Program-made: the position numbers and the translations under genes
Part shown: positions 1 through 5,911 of the stretch, piece after piece
Numbering within the stretch: the first letter of the stretch is position 1
Layout of the letters: each line of letters starts with the position of its first letter
DNA from: an uncultured Bacillota bacterium
Lineage (GTDB): Bacteria > Bacillota_I > Bacilli_A > Erysipelotrichales > Erysipelotrichaceae
Assembly: GCA_949287785.1 (NCBI GenBank)
Contig: CASEHR010000077.1
Location: 1-12,161 of the forward strand
DNA: 12,161 nt
Reading direction: 5' to 3'
The notes under the pieces: generated by a model
What the model saw: the letters and a program-made list of their open reading frames with translations, nothing else
The model's database searches: none
What the model was told of the DNA's origin: nothing

Positions 1-147
1 AGCTGTCTCAAGGAAGATCTCCGCCATCTGATGATGACCATTGGCTTCCGCTACTTCAGCGAAGTATGTGTACTTATTGCGAGCTTGTGATTCACCGGCG
101 AATGCTTCTTGTAAGTTCTTTTCGGTTTGTGTGCCTTTTAATTCCAT
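1..147 (-). CDS. rbr: Rubrerythrin, N-terminal part (cut by window edge)
   Basis: The first 49 codons of a gene reading leftward out of the window. The translation begins MELKGTQTEKNLQEAFAGES and continues with QARNKYTYFAEVAEANG, which matches the N-terminal ferritin-like helix of rubrerythrins (family usually begins LKGTKTEKNL..AFAGESQARNRYTYFA). Glu19 in AGES is the position of the first di-iron ligand in this family. Rubrerythrins are cytoplasmic non-haem di-iron proteins that reduce hydrogen peroxide with electrons passed from NAD(P)H, typical of anaerobes. The ATG is preceded by GGAGG (158-162) with a 10-base gap, which fixes the start. The C-terminal rubredoxin domain, if present, lies outside the window, so a short rubrerythrin-like form cannot be excluded. 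Confidence 0.9.
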   Translation of the reverse strand, partial: MELKGTQTEKNLQEAFAGESQARNKYTYFAEVAEANGHHQMAEIFLETA

Positions 148-168
148 ATCAATATTACCTCCATGATG

Positions 169-177
169 ATTCTACCA
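169..177 (-). promoter_or_regulatory. Candidate extended -10 promoter of the rubrerythrin gene
   Basis: On the minus strand TGG (177-175) directly precedes TAGAAT (174-169), five of six matches to TATAAT with the TGn extension. No good -35 is seen at 16-18 bp, which extended -10 promoters tolerate. The predicted start of transcription is near 162, giving a very short leader that begins at the GGAGG. A second minus-strand hexamer, TATAGT at 211-206, overlaps the cca -10 box and would give a longer leader. Confidence 0.4.
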
Positions 178-183
178 TTTTAT

Positions 184-213
184 CTGAAAAGAAACACCTG
201 ATTTGACTATAAT
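184..213 (+). promoter_or_regulatory. Candidate promoter of cca, giving a leaderless message
   Basis: A perfect TATAAT lies at 208-213. A weak -35 candidate CTGAAA (4/6) is at 184-189 with an 18-bp spacer, and a TG lies one base off the extended -10 position. Seven bases past the -10 is position 220, the A of the cca ATG, so the predicted transcript begins at the start codon itself. Confidence 0.55.
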
Positions 214-219
214 TTAATC

Positions 220-1320
220 ATGGATCGAAACATCAAAACAGTATTGAAACGATTGAATGATAAAGGTCATGAAGCTTATATCGTCGGTGGTGCCGTAAGG
301 GATCTATTGCTGAATAAAGTACCTGAAGACTATGATATATGTACAAGCGCCAGACCATGGCAGGTACAAGAGATATTCCATGATCATGATATGTACCTTT
401 CAGGTATCAGACACGGTACTGTATCGGTCATCTTCAATAATAAGCCGGTCGAGATAACGACATTTCGCAAAGACGGTATATATAAGGACAAACGTCATCC
501 CGATGATGTCTTTTATACCGATGATGTCAAGGATGATCTCATGCGCCGTGATTTCACTGTCAATACCTTTTTAATGGATAAGGATGAAAAGATATATGAT
601 CTTCTTATGGCAGAGGATGATCTCAAAGAAAAGGTGATCCGTACCGTGGGTGATCCTTATAAACGGTTTGATGAAGATGCTTTGCGGATCTTGCGGGCTA
701 TTCGCTTTAAAGCAGAGCTCGACTTCAAGATCGAAGAAAAGACCGATAAGATGATCCATATTTTAAAAGATGCACTCAAAAGCATCTCCAAAGAGCGTAT
801 AGCCACGGAATTCATCAAGACCGTCAAAGCCCCGCACCCCGAAACACTGGCTGAATATGCCGATGTATATCACGATCTCATCAATTACAAGTACAGTGAC
901 AAGATAAGAAAGACCGATGATCTGCTCATCAGGCTGGCATTATTGTTCAAAGAGGATCAAAGTGGGATCAAGAAGCTCTTTTTGAATAAGCGTGATACAA
1001 AGATAATAAGTGATCTAATAAGATACTCTCATCCCGAAGATGATGATCTGACACGGATCTTTTCTAATGTCGATATAAAACGCTATATAAGCTTTATGAA
1101 GATCGATCGGGATATCGACCTGAATGATCGATATGAAAGATTGAAAGACTATATCGTAACTATCGATGATCTGGCCATTGATTCCTCAGAGCTTATGGCC
1201 TTAGGCTATCAAGGCAAAGAGATCGGCGACATCAAAAAAGAACTGGTAAATAAGATCCTGGATCAAGAGTTCAGGAATGATCATGTAAGTATCATGACAT
1301 ATCTGAAAGAAGTGCTATAA
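220..1320 (+). CDS. cca: CCA tRNA nucleotidyltransferase (class II)
   Basis: Adds or repairs the 3'-terminal CCA of tRNAs from CTP and ATP without a nucleic acid template; cytoplasmic. The 366-residue product has the class-II head and neck motifs in order: VGGAVRDLLL at 22-31, the metal-binding DxD as D37/D39 in EDYDI, RRDFTVN at 109-115, and the templating EDxxR motif as E152, D153, R156 in DEDALRILRAIRF. Length is near the family's shorter bacterial members (about 370-400). The start is firm: an in-frame TGA sits at 199-201, no other start lies between, and the VGGAVRD motif is at its usual distance. There is no Shine-Dalgarno sequence; a TATAAT box ends six bases before the ATG. The next gene follows after 10 bases. 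The tRNA gene in this window already encodes CCA, so here the enzyme may mainly repair ends. An alternative, poly(A) polymerase, is unlikely because the motifs and length fit a Firmicute CCA enzyme. Confidence 0.95.
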   Translation: MDRNIKTVLKRLNDKGHEAYIVGGAVRDLLLNKVPEDYDICTSARPWQVQEIFHDHDMYLSGIRHGTVSVIFNNKPVEITTFRKDGIYKDKRHPDDVFYTDDVKDDLMRRDFTVNTFLMDKDEKIYDLLMAEDDLKEKVIRTVGDPYKRFDEDALRILRAIRFKAELDFKIEEKTDKMIHILKDALKSISKERIATEFIKTVKAPHPETLAEYADVYHDLINYKYSDKIRKTDDLLIRLALLFKEDQSGIKKLFLNKRDTKIISDLIRYSHPEDDDLTRIFSNVDIKRYISFMKIDRDIDLNDRYERLKDYIVTIDDLAIDSSELMALGYQGKEIGDIKKELVNKILDQEFRNDHVSIMTYLKEVL

Positions 1321-1321
1321 T
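1294..1321 (+). promoter_or_regulatory. Candidate extended -10 promoter inside the end of cca
   Basis: ATGACA (1294-1299, 5/6 to TTGACA), a 16-bp spacer, then TGC-TATAAT (1313-1321), a perfect extended -10. The -10 overlaps the cca stop codon. Transcription would start near 1327-1331, at or just before the ATG at 1331, so the next gene could be read from its own near-leaderless message as well as from the cca transcript. Confidence 0.55.
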
Positions 1322-1330
1322 AACCTAGCT

Positions 1331-2602
1331 ATGAAACTTGTAAATATCGACCGTAAGACTCTGGATGCTTATCTGCAAAACAGTCCCAAACCTCATTTCT
1401 TACAAAGTCCCGGCTGGGCTGATGTGGCTAAAAGCCGTGGTCTTATCCCCCATATGCTTGGTCTTTATGATGATGACGGAAAGATCGTCGGATCAGCTTT
1501 GCTGCTGGAAAGGAAGATCTTATACTATTCGACTTTCTATTGTCCAAGAGGCTTTATCCTGGACTATCGCGACCAGGATCTCATCATGGCGATGACCGGA
1601 CTTTTAAAAGGCTATGTCAGAAAACACCGTGGTCTGTCTTTTAAGATCGACCCTGATCTTATCATCAGAAAACTCGACCCAAACGATGCCAGCGTCATTG
1701 AAACAGATGAAGCCAATCTCGCTCTTATCGATACACTGAAGAACCTTGGTTATAAACACAGGGGCTTTACGATCAAATTCAATGAGTCCAGCGCTCCGCG
1801 TTTTACCTTCCGTGTAAAAGTCGATGATGATATCGATAAGATCCATGAACGCATGCATCAGACGACAAGAAACACCCTAAACCGCAATAACCCATATAAA
1901 GTCAAGATCCGCAAGAACAACTTCGACGACTTCAAGGCTTTCTATAAGACGATGGCTGATACCGCCCATCGGAAAGCGATCCTTCTTGAACCGTTGAGCT
2001 TCTATGAGACTTTTTATGATAATCTCTATCGAAATGGTATGAGTGATCTTATTGCAGCTTATATCGATACTGATGAAGTAAAAGCGATCTTTGATAAAGA
2101 TATCAAAGATACAAATGAAAAGATCGCTGAACTGGCGGTCAATCTGACCAAGAAGAATAAAGGACGTCTCAACGATCTTAAAGATCATCTGAATAAGATC
2201 CTGAAAGAAAAGGCCCAGGTCGACATGATCAACGAAAAGGAGGTCGTCCTTTCATCTGTCATGACCGCCAAATACGCAGATAAGGTTTGGATCGTTCATG
2301 GCGGTAACCGTGATATCCTCAAATTCTTAAGTGCCAATTACTATCTGTATGACTACGTACTGCAAGACAGTCATGATCTTGGTTATAGAGAAGTCGATCT
2401 CTACGGTTCGGAAGGAAAAGTCGACAAGGACAGTGAACTTTACGGCTTATATCTGTTCAAAAGTCGTTTTGGCGGCGATTTTGATGAATTTATTGGTGAA
2501 TTTGATCTGACAGTCCGGCCGATGATGGATAAACTGATCAGCCAGGCTTTAAAAATACGACGAAAGATCAAATTAAAACTTGCGATCAGGAAAGGTTCTT
2601 GA
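1331..2602 (+). CDS. FemABX/MurM-family peptidoglycan aminoacyltransferase
   Basis: Members of this family (FemX, FemA/B, MurM/N) transfer amino acids from aminoacyl-tRNA to the lysine side chain of lipid II at the inner face of the membrane, building the interpeptide bridge. The 423-residue product shows the family layout: N-terminal GNAT-like half with FLQSPGWADVAKSRG (23-37) and FYCPRGFILDY (69-79), a second half with MHQTTRNTLNRNN (175-187), a charged helical coiled-coil arm about 252-305, and the conserved C-terminal GLYLFKSRFGGDFDEFIGEF (372-391). A basic tail (KIRRKIKLKLAIRK, 408-421) could touch the membrane. Length is typical (about 400-420). Which amino acid it adds cannot be read from sequence. 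An in-frame TGA at 1304-1306 and no nearer start make ATG 1331 the only option; it lacks a Shine-Dalgarno sequence. It lies 10 bases after cca and its stop overlaps the -35 of the tRNA promoter. Confidence 0.9.
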   Translation: MKLVNIDRKTLDAYLQNSPKPHFLQSPGWADVAKSRGLIPHMLGLYDDDGKIVGSALLLERKILYYSTFYCPRGFILDYRDQDLIMAMTGLLKGYVRKHRGLSFKIDPDLIIRKLDPNDASVIETDEANLALIDTLKNLGYKHRGFTIKFNESSAPRFTFRVKVDDDIDKIHERMHQTTRNTLNRNNPYKVKIRKNNFDDFKAFYKTMADTAHRKAILLEPLSFYETFYDNLYRNGMSDLIAAYIDTDEVKAIFDKDIKDTNEKIAELAVNLTKKNKGRLNDLKDHLNKILKEKAQVDMINEKEVVLSSVMTAKYADKVWIVHGGNRDILKFLSANYYLYDYVLQDSHDLGYREVDLYGSEGKVDKDSELYGLYLFKSRFGGDFDEFIGEFDLTVRPMMDKLISQALKIRRKIKLKLAIRKGS

Positions 2603-2629
2603 TAAAATACCGGTCATTGATGATATAAT
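2599..2629 (+). promoter_or_regulatory. Promoter of the tRNA-Thr gene
   Basis: TTGATA (2599-2604, 5/6 to the -35 consensus), a long 19-bp spacer, then TGA-TATAAT (2621-2629), a perfect extended -10. Predicted start near 2635-2636, leaving a leader of about 18 bases that is removed by RNase P. The -35 overlaps the stop codon of the preceding gene. Confidence 0.6.
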
Positions 2630-2633
2630 ATCG

Positions 2634-2650
2634 AAGGTCTTTAAGACCTT
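2634..2650. repeat. Short palindrome at the tRNA transcription start
   Basis: AAGGTCTT-T-AAGACCTT, a perfect dyad that as RNA would fold as a 6-bp stem with a 5-base loop. It covers the predicted start site and the 5' leader, ending three bases before the tRNA. No T-run follows on either strand, so it is not an intrinsic terminator. It could be a leader hairpin or a protein-binding dyad. Confidence 0.5.
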
Positions 2651-2653
2651 GAT

Positions 2654-2729
2654 GCCGACGTAGCACAATCGGCAGTGCAACGCACTCGTAACGCGTAGGT
2701 TGTAGGTTCAAGTCCTATCGTCGGCACCA
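2654..2729 (+). tRNA. trnT: tRNA-Thr (anticodon CGU), CCA encoded
   Basis: A 76-base cloverleaf. The acceptor stem GCCGACG (2654-2660) pairs perfectly with CGTCGGC (2719-2725), followed by discriminator A and encoded CCA. D-stem GCAC/GTGC with loop AATCGGCA carries G18G19. The anticodon loop is CTCGTAA (2685-2691), anticodon CGT at 2687-2689, reading ACG threonine codons. T-arm GTAGG-TTCAAGT-CCTAT has a G49-U65 wobble. The only defect is A31 opposite C39 closing the anticodon stem; the other four pairs are standard. Tertiary partners U8-A14, A15-U48 and G19-C56 are present, so the gene looks functional. It is a single tRNA, not part of a visible cluster. Confidence 0.95.
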
Positions 2730-2740
2730 TCTGTATATTG

Positions 2741-2760
2741 AGTCCGTTAAGGACTTTTTT
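2741..2760 (+). terminator. Intrinsic terminator after tRNA-Thr
   Basis: Stem AGTCC/GGACT (2741-2745 with 2751-2755), loop GTTAA, ending in six T residues (2755-2760). It closes the rightward cca-femX-tRNA unit where it meets the leftward transporter gene. Confidence 0.8.
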
Positions 2761-2764
2761 ATTT

Positions 2765-2786
2765 AAAAAACCGGATCTACCGGTTT
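2765..2786 (-). terminator. Intrinsic terminator of the MFS gene
   Basis: A 7-bp stem AAACCGG/CCGGTTT (2768-2774 with 2780-2786) with a 5-base loop, followed on the minus strand by a T-run (six T residues at 2770-2765 including the stem end). The stem overlaps the MFS stop codon. With the + strand terminator next to it, this forms a convergent double stop. Confidence 0.8.
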
Positions 2787-4020
2787 ATTGTGTGACTTTA
2801 CTCGTCTTATAGAAGAAGAATAATCCCAGCGCAAACATGATCACCAGCGATCCGACACCCAGGCTTTGATTATTGGTGATCTGCGCTACCACAGATACGA
2901 GCGTCGTCCCAAGCAGGGATGCGCCCTTGCCGCAGATATCATAGATCCCAAAGAACTGACCGCTCTTTTCCGCCGGGATGATCTTGGCAAAGTAAGATCT
3001 GGACAACGACTGGATCGCCCCCTGGAAGAGACCGACACAGACCGCCAGGATCCAGAACTGATACTGTTCAACCATGAACATGGCGTATACCGCAATACAA
3101 AGATAGGCGAAGATGCAGATGTACATCAATCTTTCAGTCGGGTATTTATTCGATAACTTACCAAACAGAATAGCCGCCGGAAAAGCGACGATCTGTGTCA
3201 ATAATAAAGCCAAAAGCAAGCTCGTTGAGTCAAAGCCCAAAGATGTACCATAAGCAGTTGCCATATCGATGATCGTATAGACACCATCGATAAAAAAGAA
3301 GAAAGCGATCAGAAACATCAGGGCTTTCCGGTGCGTCCTGAGATCACTGACTGTCTCACCAAGGCGTTTCAGACCTTTGATGCCGTCATGTTCCGAGTGT
3401 TCAGCAAAGTGTGTCTGCTTGTAAGACTTAAGCAGAGGTAAAGTCATCCCGATCCACCACACAGCGACCAAGGCAAAAGCAAGGATCATCGCAACATTCA
3501 AAGTAAGACCAAGACTTTCATACATGAGAACCAGGACTAACGCTAAGATAAAAGGAATACAACTGCCGATATAACCCCAGGCATAGCCCTGTGATGACAC
3601 TTCATCCATCCGGTCGGCACTGGTAACATCCACCAGCATCGAATCATAGAAGTCAAGGCTTACCGAATATGCTGTTTTAGATAATACAAACAAGACGATG
3701 AACCAAAGCCAGCTCTGCATAAAGCCTAAGAAGACACAGCCTACTGCTCCGATCAGCATCGAGATCATAAAATAGTACTTCTTACGACCCTTGTTGTCGC
3801 TGAGGGTGCCAAGTGTCGGCCCTAAGATCGCAGTAAAAAGCGTCGCTGCCGATGTAGCATATCCCCAATACGCCAGGTAATCGACCTCATCGATCCCGCC
3901 GGCACCGGCCAAGGCGTTGAAGTAGATCGGCATGATCGTCGTTACCAGAAGCGTGAATGCCGAATTACCGACATCATACAAGACCCATTTTTTCTCAAGT
4001 GATGTCATTTTAAATTTCAT
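2785..4020 (-). CDS. MFS transporter, UMF1/Atg22-like
   Basis: An integral membrane carrier of 411 residues with about 12 hydrophobic segments, from WVLYDVGNSAFTLLVTTIMP near the N-terminus to a final MFALGLFFFYKTSK. The early YDVGNSAF motif matches the YDFANSAF signature of the UMF1 (Atg22-like) group of the major facilitator superfamily, and LSDNKGRKKYY is the typical MFS loop 2-3 motif. The substrate is not deducible; Atg22 in yeast exports amino acids from the vacuole, but that cannot be carried over. The reading frame is open up to 4110, but I place the start at ATG 4020-4018: AAGGGGG lies about nine bases upstream and the hydrophobic domain begins right after. This overlaps the end of the upstream phospholipase-like gene by 11 bases, so the two are probably co-transcribed and translationally coupled. 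Confidence 0.85.
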   Translation of the reverse strand: MKFKMTSLEKKWVLYDVGNSAFTLLVTTIMPIYFNALAGAGGIDEVDYLAYWGYATSAATLFTAILGPTLGTLSDNKGRKKYYFMISMLIGAVGCVFLGFMQSWLWFIVLFVLSKTAYSVSLDFYDSMLVDVTSADRMDEVSSQGYAWGYIGSCIPFILALVLVLMYESLGLTLNVAMILAFALVAVWWIGMTLPLLKSYKQTHFAEHSEHDGIKGLKRLGETVSDLRTHRKALMFLIAFFFFIDGVYTIIDMATAYGTSLGFDSTSLLLALLLTQIVAFPAAILFGKLSNKYPTERLMYICIFAYLCIAVYAMFMVEQYQFWILAVCVGLFQGAIQSLSRSYFAKIIPAEKSGQFFGIYDICGKGASLLGTTLVSVVAQITNNQSLGVGSLVIMFALGLFFFYKTSKVTQ

Positions 4021-4864
4021 ATTCTTTTTCCCCCTTGAGATCAAAGACCGGTATGTCCCTGATCGTCTCTTCGTCTCTTTCATCAAATGTATGATCAAAG
4101 CGCCGGTCAAGATCTTCCTGACCGTTCATATAAGCTACCAGGTTGTATGCGAGATCAACATAGAGATCACCGGCAGCCTTACGCAGCTTGTCAAGCCTCA
4201 GGTCGCTGTCGAAGCATTCCGGCCTCTTTTCCCGCGTTATCAGATGATCGCTGAGACTTTCGACCGGTATCCGGTCCATAAGCACCTTTAAGGCCTTATA
4301 CTTGAGATCGCTGTTAGTAGTTAAAAGTATGCCGTTAAAAGTCTTGATCCCCTTAAGGGAATCAAGGATCGTCTTTTGATCGAACAACGGAAAAAAACGG
4401 GCAATGATCATCGAATTATATTCAGTCGGATGAAATCGATCGATACAGCCCTTAAAGTTATCATCTTCAGCCATCAGATGGCGATCGTATTCCGATTCTA
4501 TTGCGTAGTGTGATACCTTTGATACCTGCATCTTTTTAGCTATATACGGATGACACATCATATCCAGCGCATAATGACAGGCAAAGCCTAAAAGATAAGC
4601 CATCATCGATTCTTTACGGTCGGGATAACCGGCATAATTGACCCTGGCACTTTTAAAGAAGACAGCGGCAGCTGTATCATGCATCCTGCTTCCGTATTGA
4701 GTGACTTTATTCTTGCTCAGGGGATTATTGTAAAAGAAGATATCCGGTCCCTGTACACCATAATCAAATAACTCCCGATCATTCAGAATGATCTTTTGAA
4801 TACTTGGTTTCAGTCTTTTGATCATATCATCGCCAAAGCGATAATGTGCATAACAAGCCGGCAT
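4010..4864 (-). CDS. Zinc-dependent phospholipase C-family protein
   Basis: A 284-residue product whose first 150 residues match the zinc-dependent phospholipase C fold. It begins MPACYAHYRFGDDM, then GVQGPDIFFYNNP (36-48), MHDT (61-64), GFACHYALDMMCHPYIAKK (93-111) and SHYAIESEYD (118-127). H7, D41, H62, H97, D101, H105, H119 and E123 are candidate metal ligands. Secreted phospholipases C of this fold carry a signal peptide; this one has none, so it is probably cytoplasmic and may act on a different phosphoester or lipid-linked substrate. Activity is inferred from family only. The C-terminal 130 residues show no motif I recognise. The start has a good AAGGAG (4871-4876) six bases upstream. 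The 3' end overlaps the MFS transporter by 11 bases, so the two form an operon and may handle related compounds. Promoter candidate just upstream at 4894-4902. Confidence 0.82.
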   Translation of the reverse strand: MPACYAHYRFGDDMIKRLKPSIQKIILNDRELFDYGVQGPDIFFYNNPLSKNKVTQYGSRMHDTAAAVFFKSARVNYAGYPDRKESMMAYLLGFACHYALDMMCHPYIAKKMQVSKVSHYAIESEYDRHLMAEDDNFKGCIDRFHPTEYNSMIIARFFPLFDQKTILDSLKGIKTFNGILLTTNSDLKYKALKVLMDRIPVESLSDHLITREKRPECFDSDLRLDKLRKAAGDLYVDLAYNLVAYMNGQEDLDRRFDHTFDERDEETIRDIPVFDLKGEKEYEI

Positions 4865-4893
4865 CCAGATCTCCTTACTCTTATATCTAACTT

Positions 4894-4902
4894 ATAATAA
4901 CA
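4894..4902 (-). promoter_or_regulatory. Candidate extended -10 promoter of the phospholipase-MFS operon
   Basis: On the minus strand TGT (4902-4900) precedes TATTAT (4899-4894), five of six to TATAAT with the TGn extension. No good -35 at the usual distance. Predicted start near 4887, leaving about 23 bases of leader with the AAGGAG site. The 97-base gap from the regulator gene holds no clear terminator, so read-through from that gene is also possible. Confidence 0.4.
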
Positions 4903-4961
4903 TTTTTTCATCCCGAAGATGATGAAATTATCGTTAAATATAAGCTGAGAATACAGCCGTC

Positions 4962-5696
4962 TTAATTGTTTTTATGTCGTAATAATCCCTTGATCTTATC
5001 CTTATTGACCAGGACGATCGTCGTGATACATGTGCCAAAGTAGATGATATAAAAGGCAATAGTCACTTTTACATATTGGTCATATGCAGCCAGATAGTCA
5101 AGATATGGCTTTGAATGAGGACCGAATTCGGTTATCGCCTCGACAGGTAAGACCGATTCTATTACAGGAATATAAGGCACAGTCCAAATATAGCCGAACA
5201 TATTATTCAAAATGTAGAAAAAATAGACTGTGTAAAGGATAAAGTAGGCAAAGATCCAGATATTGACCATCCAGAAATATTTTCTGAACTTAGCTTTATT
5301 CTTTTCGTCGGCATAATACATCCCGACATGGAAGATGACAAGACTGATGATGAAGATGATGACCGTCAGAAAGATCGAAGGCATGATGCCGACGATCATC
5401 TCCATGGCAAAGTAAAATAAGATCGCCACCACATCGATGGTCGTACATATCGTAAACAGAAGCCATGGTTCGATCTTTCGTAAAACACGACTTCTTTCTT
5501 CAGTCCCTTTCAACAAATAATCCGTCGTAACATCAAACACCTCACTGAGCAAGACGATCTTATCGATATCCGGATAACTTGATCCTGATTCCCATTTTGA
5601 TATCGTCTGTCTTGAGACTTTGATCTCATAAGCCAGGGCTTCTTGTGACAGACCATGTCGCTTACGCTCTTTCAGAATGCGTTCGCTGAATTCCAT
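4962..5696 (-). CDS. XRE-family regulator with membrane-spanning C-terminus
   Basis: A 244-residue protein. Residues 3-62 are a lambda-repressor-like helix-turn-helix: RILKERKRHGLSQEALAYEI then VSRQTISKWESGSSYPDI, with recognition helix about 28-37. A short linker leads to about four hydrophobic helices (about 78-100, 102-126, 141-164, 210-230), so the DNA-binding domain should sit at the inner face of the membrane. This architecture is common in Firmicutes; signals and targets are mostly unknown. The start is backed by GGGAGG with about seven bases spacing. It has its own promoter (TATAAT at 5717-5722) flanked by a 10-bp inverted repeat, consistent with autoregulation. It lies on the same strand just upstream of the phospholipase-MFS pair, which it may control; that is inference from position. 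Confidence 0.88.
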   Translation of the reverse strand: MEFSERILKERKRHGLSQEALAYEIKVSRQTISKWESGSSYPDIDKIVLLSEVFDVTTDYLLKGTEERSRVLRKIEPWLLFTICTTIDVVAILFYFAMEMIVGIMPSIFLTVIIFIISLVIFHVGMYYADEKNKAKFRKYFWMVNIWIFAYFILYTVYFFYILNNMFGYIWTVPYIPVIESVLPVEAITEFGPHSKPYLDYLAAYDQYVKVTIAFYIIYFGTCITTIVLVNKDKIKGLLRHKNN

Positions 5697-5716
5697 ATTA
5701 CAACCTCCCTAATCTG

Positions 5717-5745
5717 ATTATATTAATAGTAAATGTCTCAGTCCA
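5717..5745 (-). promoter_or_regulatory. Promoter of the XRE regulator gene
   Basis: Minus-strand TGGACT (5745-5740, 4/6 to TTGACA), a 17-bp spacer, then a perfect TATAAT (5722-5717). Predicted start near 5710, with the ribosome site and ATG (5696) following directly. One arm of the 10-bp inverted repeat lies within the spacer. Confidence 0.6.
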
Positions 5746-5788
5746 GCAAACAGCGCAATCAATTTGTCAATGAAAGAGGACATTTACT
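5728..5788. repeat. 10-bp inverted repeat, candidate operator of the XRE gene
   Basis: AGTAAATGTC at 5728-5737 and its exact reverse complement GACATTTACT at 5779-5788, separated by 41 bp (arm centres 51 bp apart, close to five helical turns). The inner arm lies between the -10 and -35 of the regulator promoter; the outer arm lies upstream. A pair of sites for a repressor that loops or binds cooperatively would look like this. Confidence 0.55.
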
Positions 5789-5856
5789 TAACATCTTATA
5801 TATACAGAAAGAACTTGCTTATAAACATGGAATTCCATATCTAATACTGACGACAT

Positions 5857-5897
5857 AAAAAAACACAGGTATCAAACCTGTCGATGACCTGTGTTTT
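5857..5897 (-). terminator. Intrinsic terminator of the pgk-tpiA-eno operon
   Basis: An 11-bp perfect stem, AAAACACAGGT (5860-5870) with ACCTGTGTTTT (5887-5897), and on the minus strand a run of seven T residues at 5863-5857. The loop holds a second ACCTG (5876-5880) that can pair with the same CAGGT, so a smaller alternative hairpin is possible. It starts 15 bases past the eno stop codon. On the + strand the following T-run is short. Confidence 0.88.
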
Positions 5898-5911
5898 AAG
5901 CTTGTTTCAGT

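Noticed and set aside
4021..4110. Upstream in-frame extension of the MFS transporter to ATG 4110
   Set aside because: It would overlap the phospholipase-like gene by 101 bases, adds a charged non-family N-terminus, and ATG 4020 has a good ribosome site.
4906..4927. Small hairpin TTTCATC...GATGAAA between the regulator and the phospholipase gene
   Set aside because: The T-run lies on the wrong side for a minus-strand terminator, and for the + strand no T-run follows; it also overlaps the expected promoter region.
5765..5770. Perfect minus-strand TTGACA as a -35 box
   Set aside because: No acceptable -10 lies 16-18 bases downstream; the TATAAT at 5717-5722 is too far.
5827..5838. 12-bp palindrome ATGGAATTCCAT, sharing 11 bases (GAATTCCATAT) with the regulator start at 5688-5698
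   Set aside because: Possibly a remnant or operator, but no repeat beyond 11 bases and no further partner; too weak to call.
5770..5844. A 24-codon + strand ORF in the regulator-eno spacer (MKEDIYLTSYIYRKNL...)
   Set aside because: No ribosome site, no promoter at a useful distance, overlaps the inverted repeat, and no recognisable features; likely chance.
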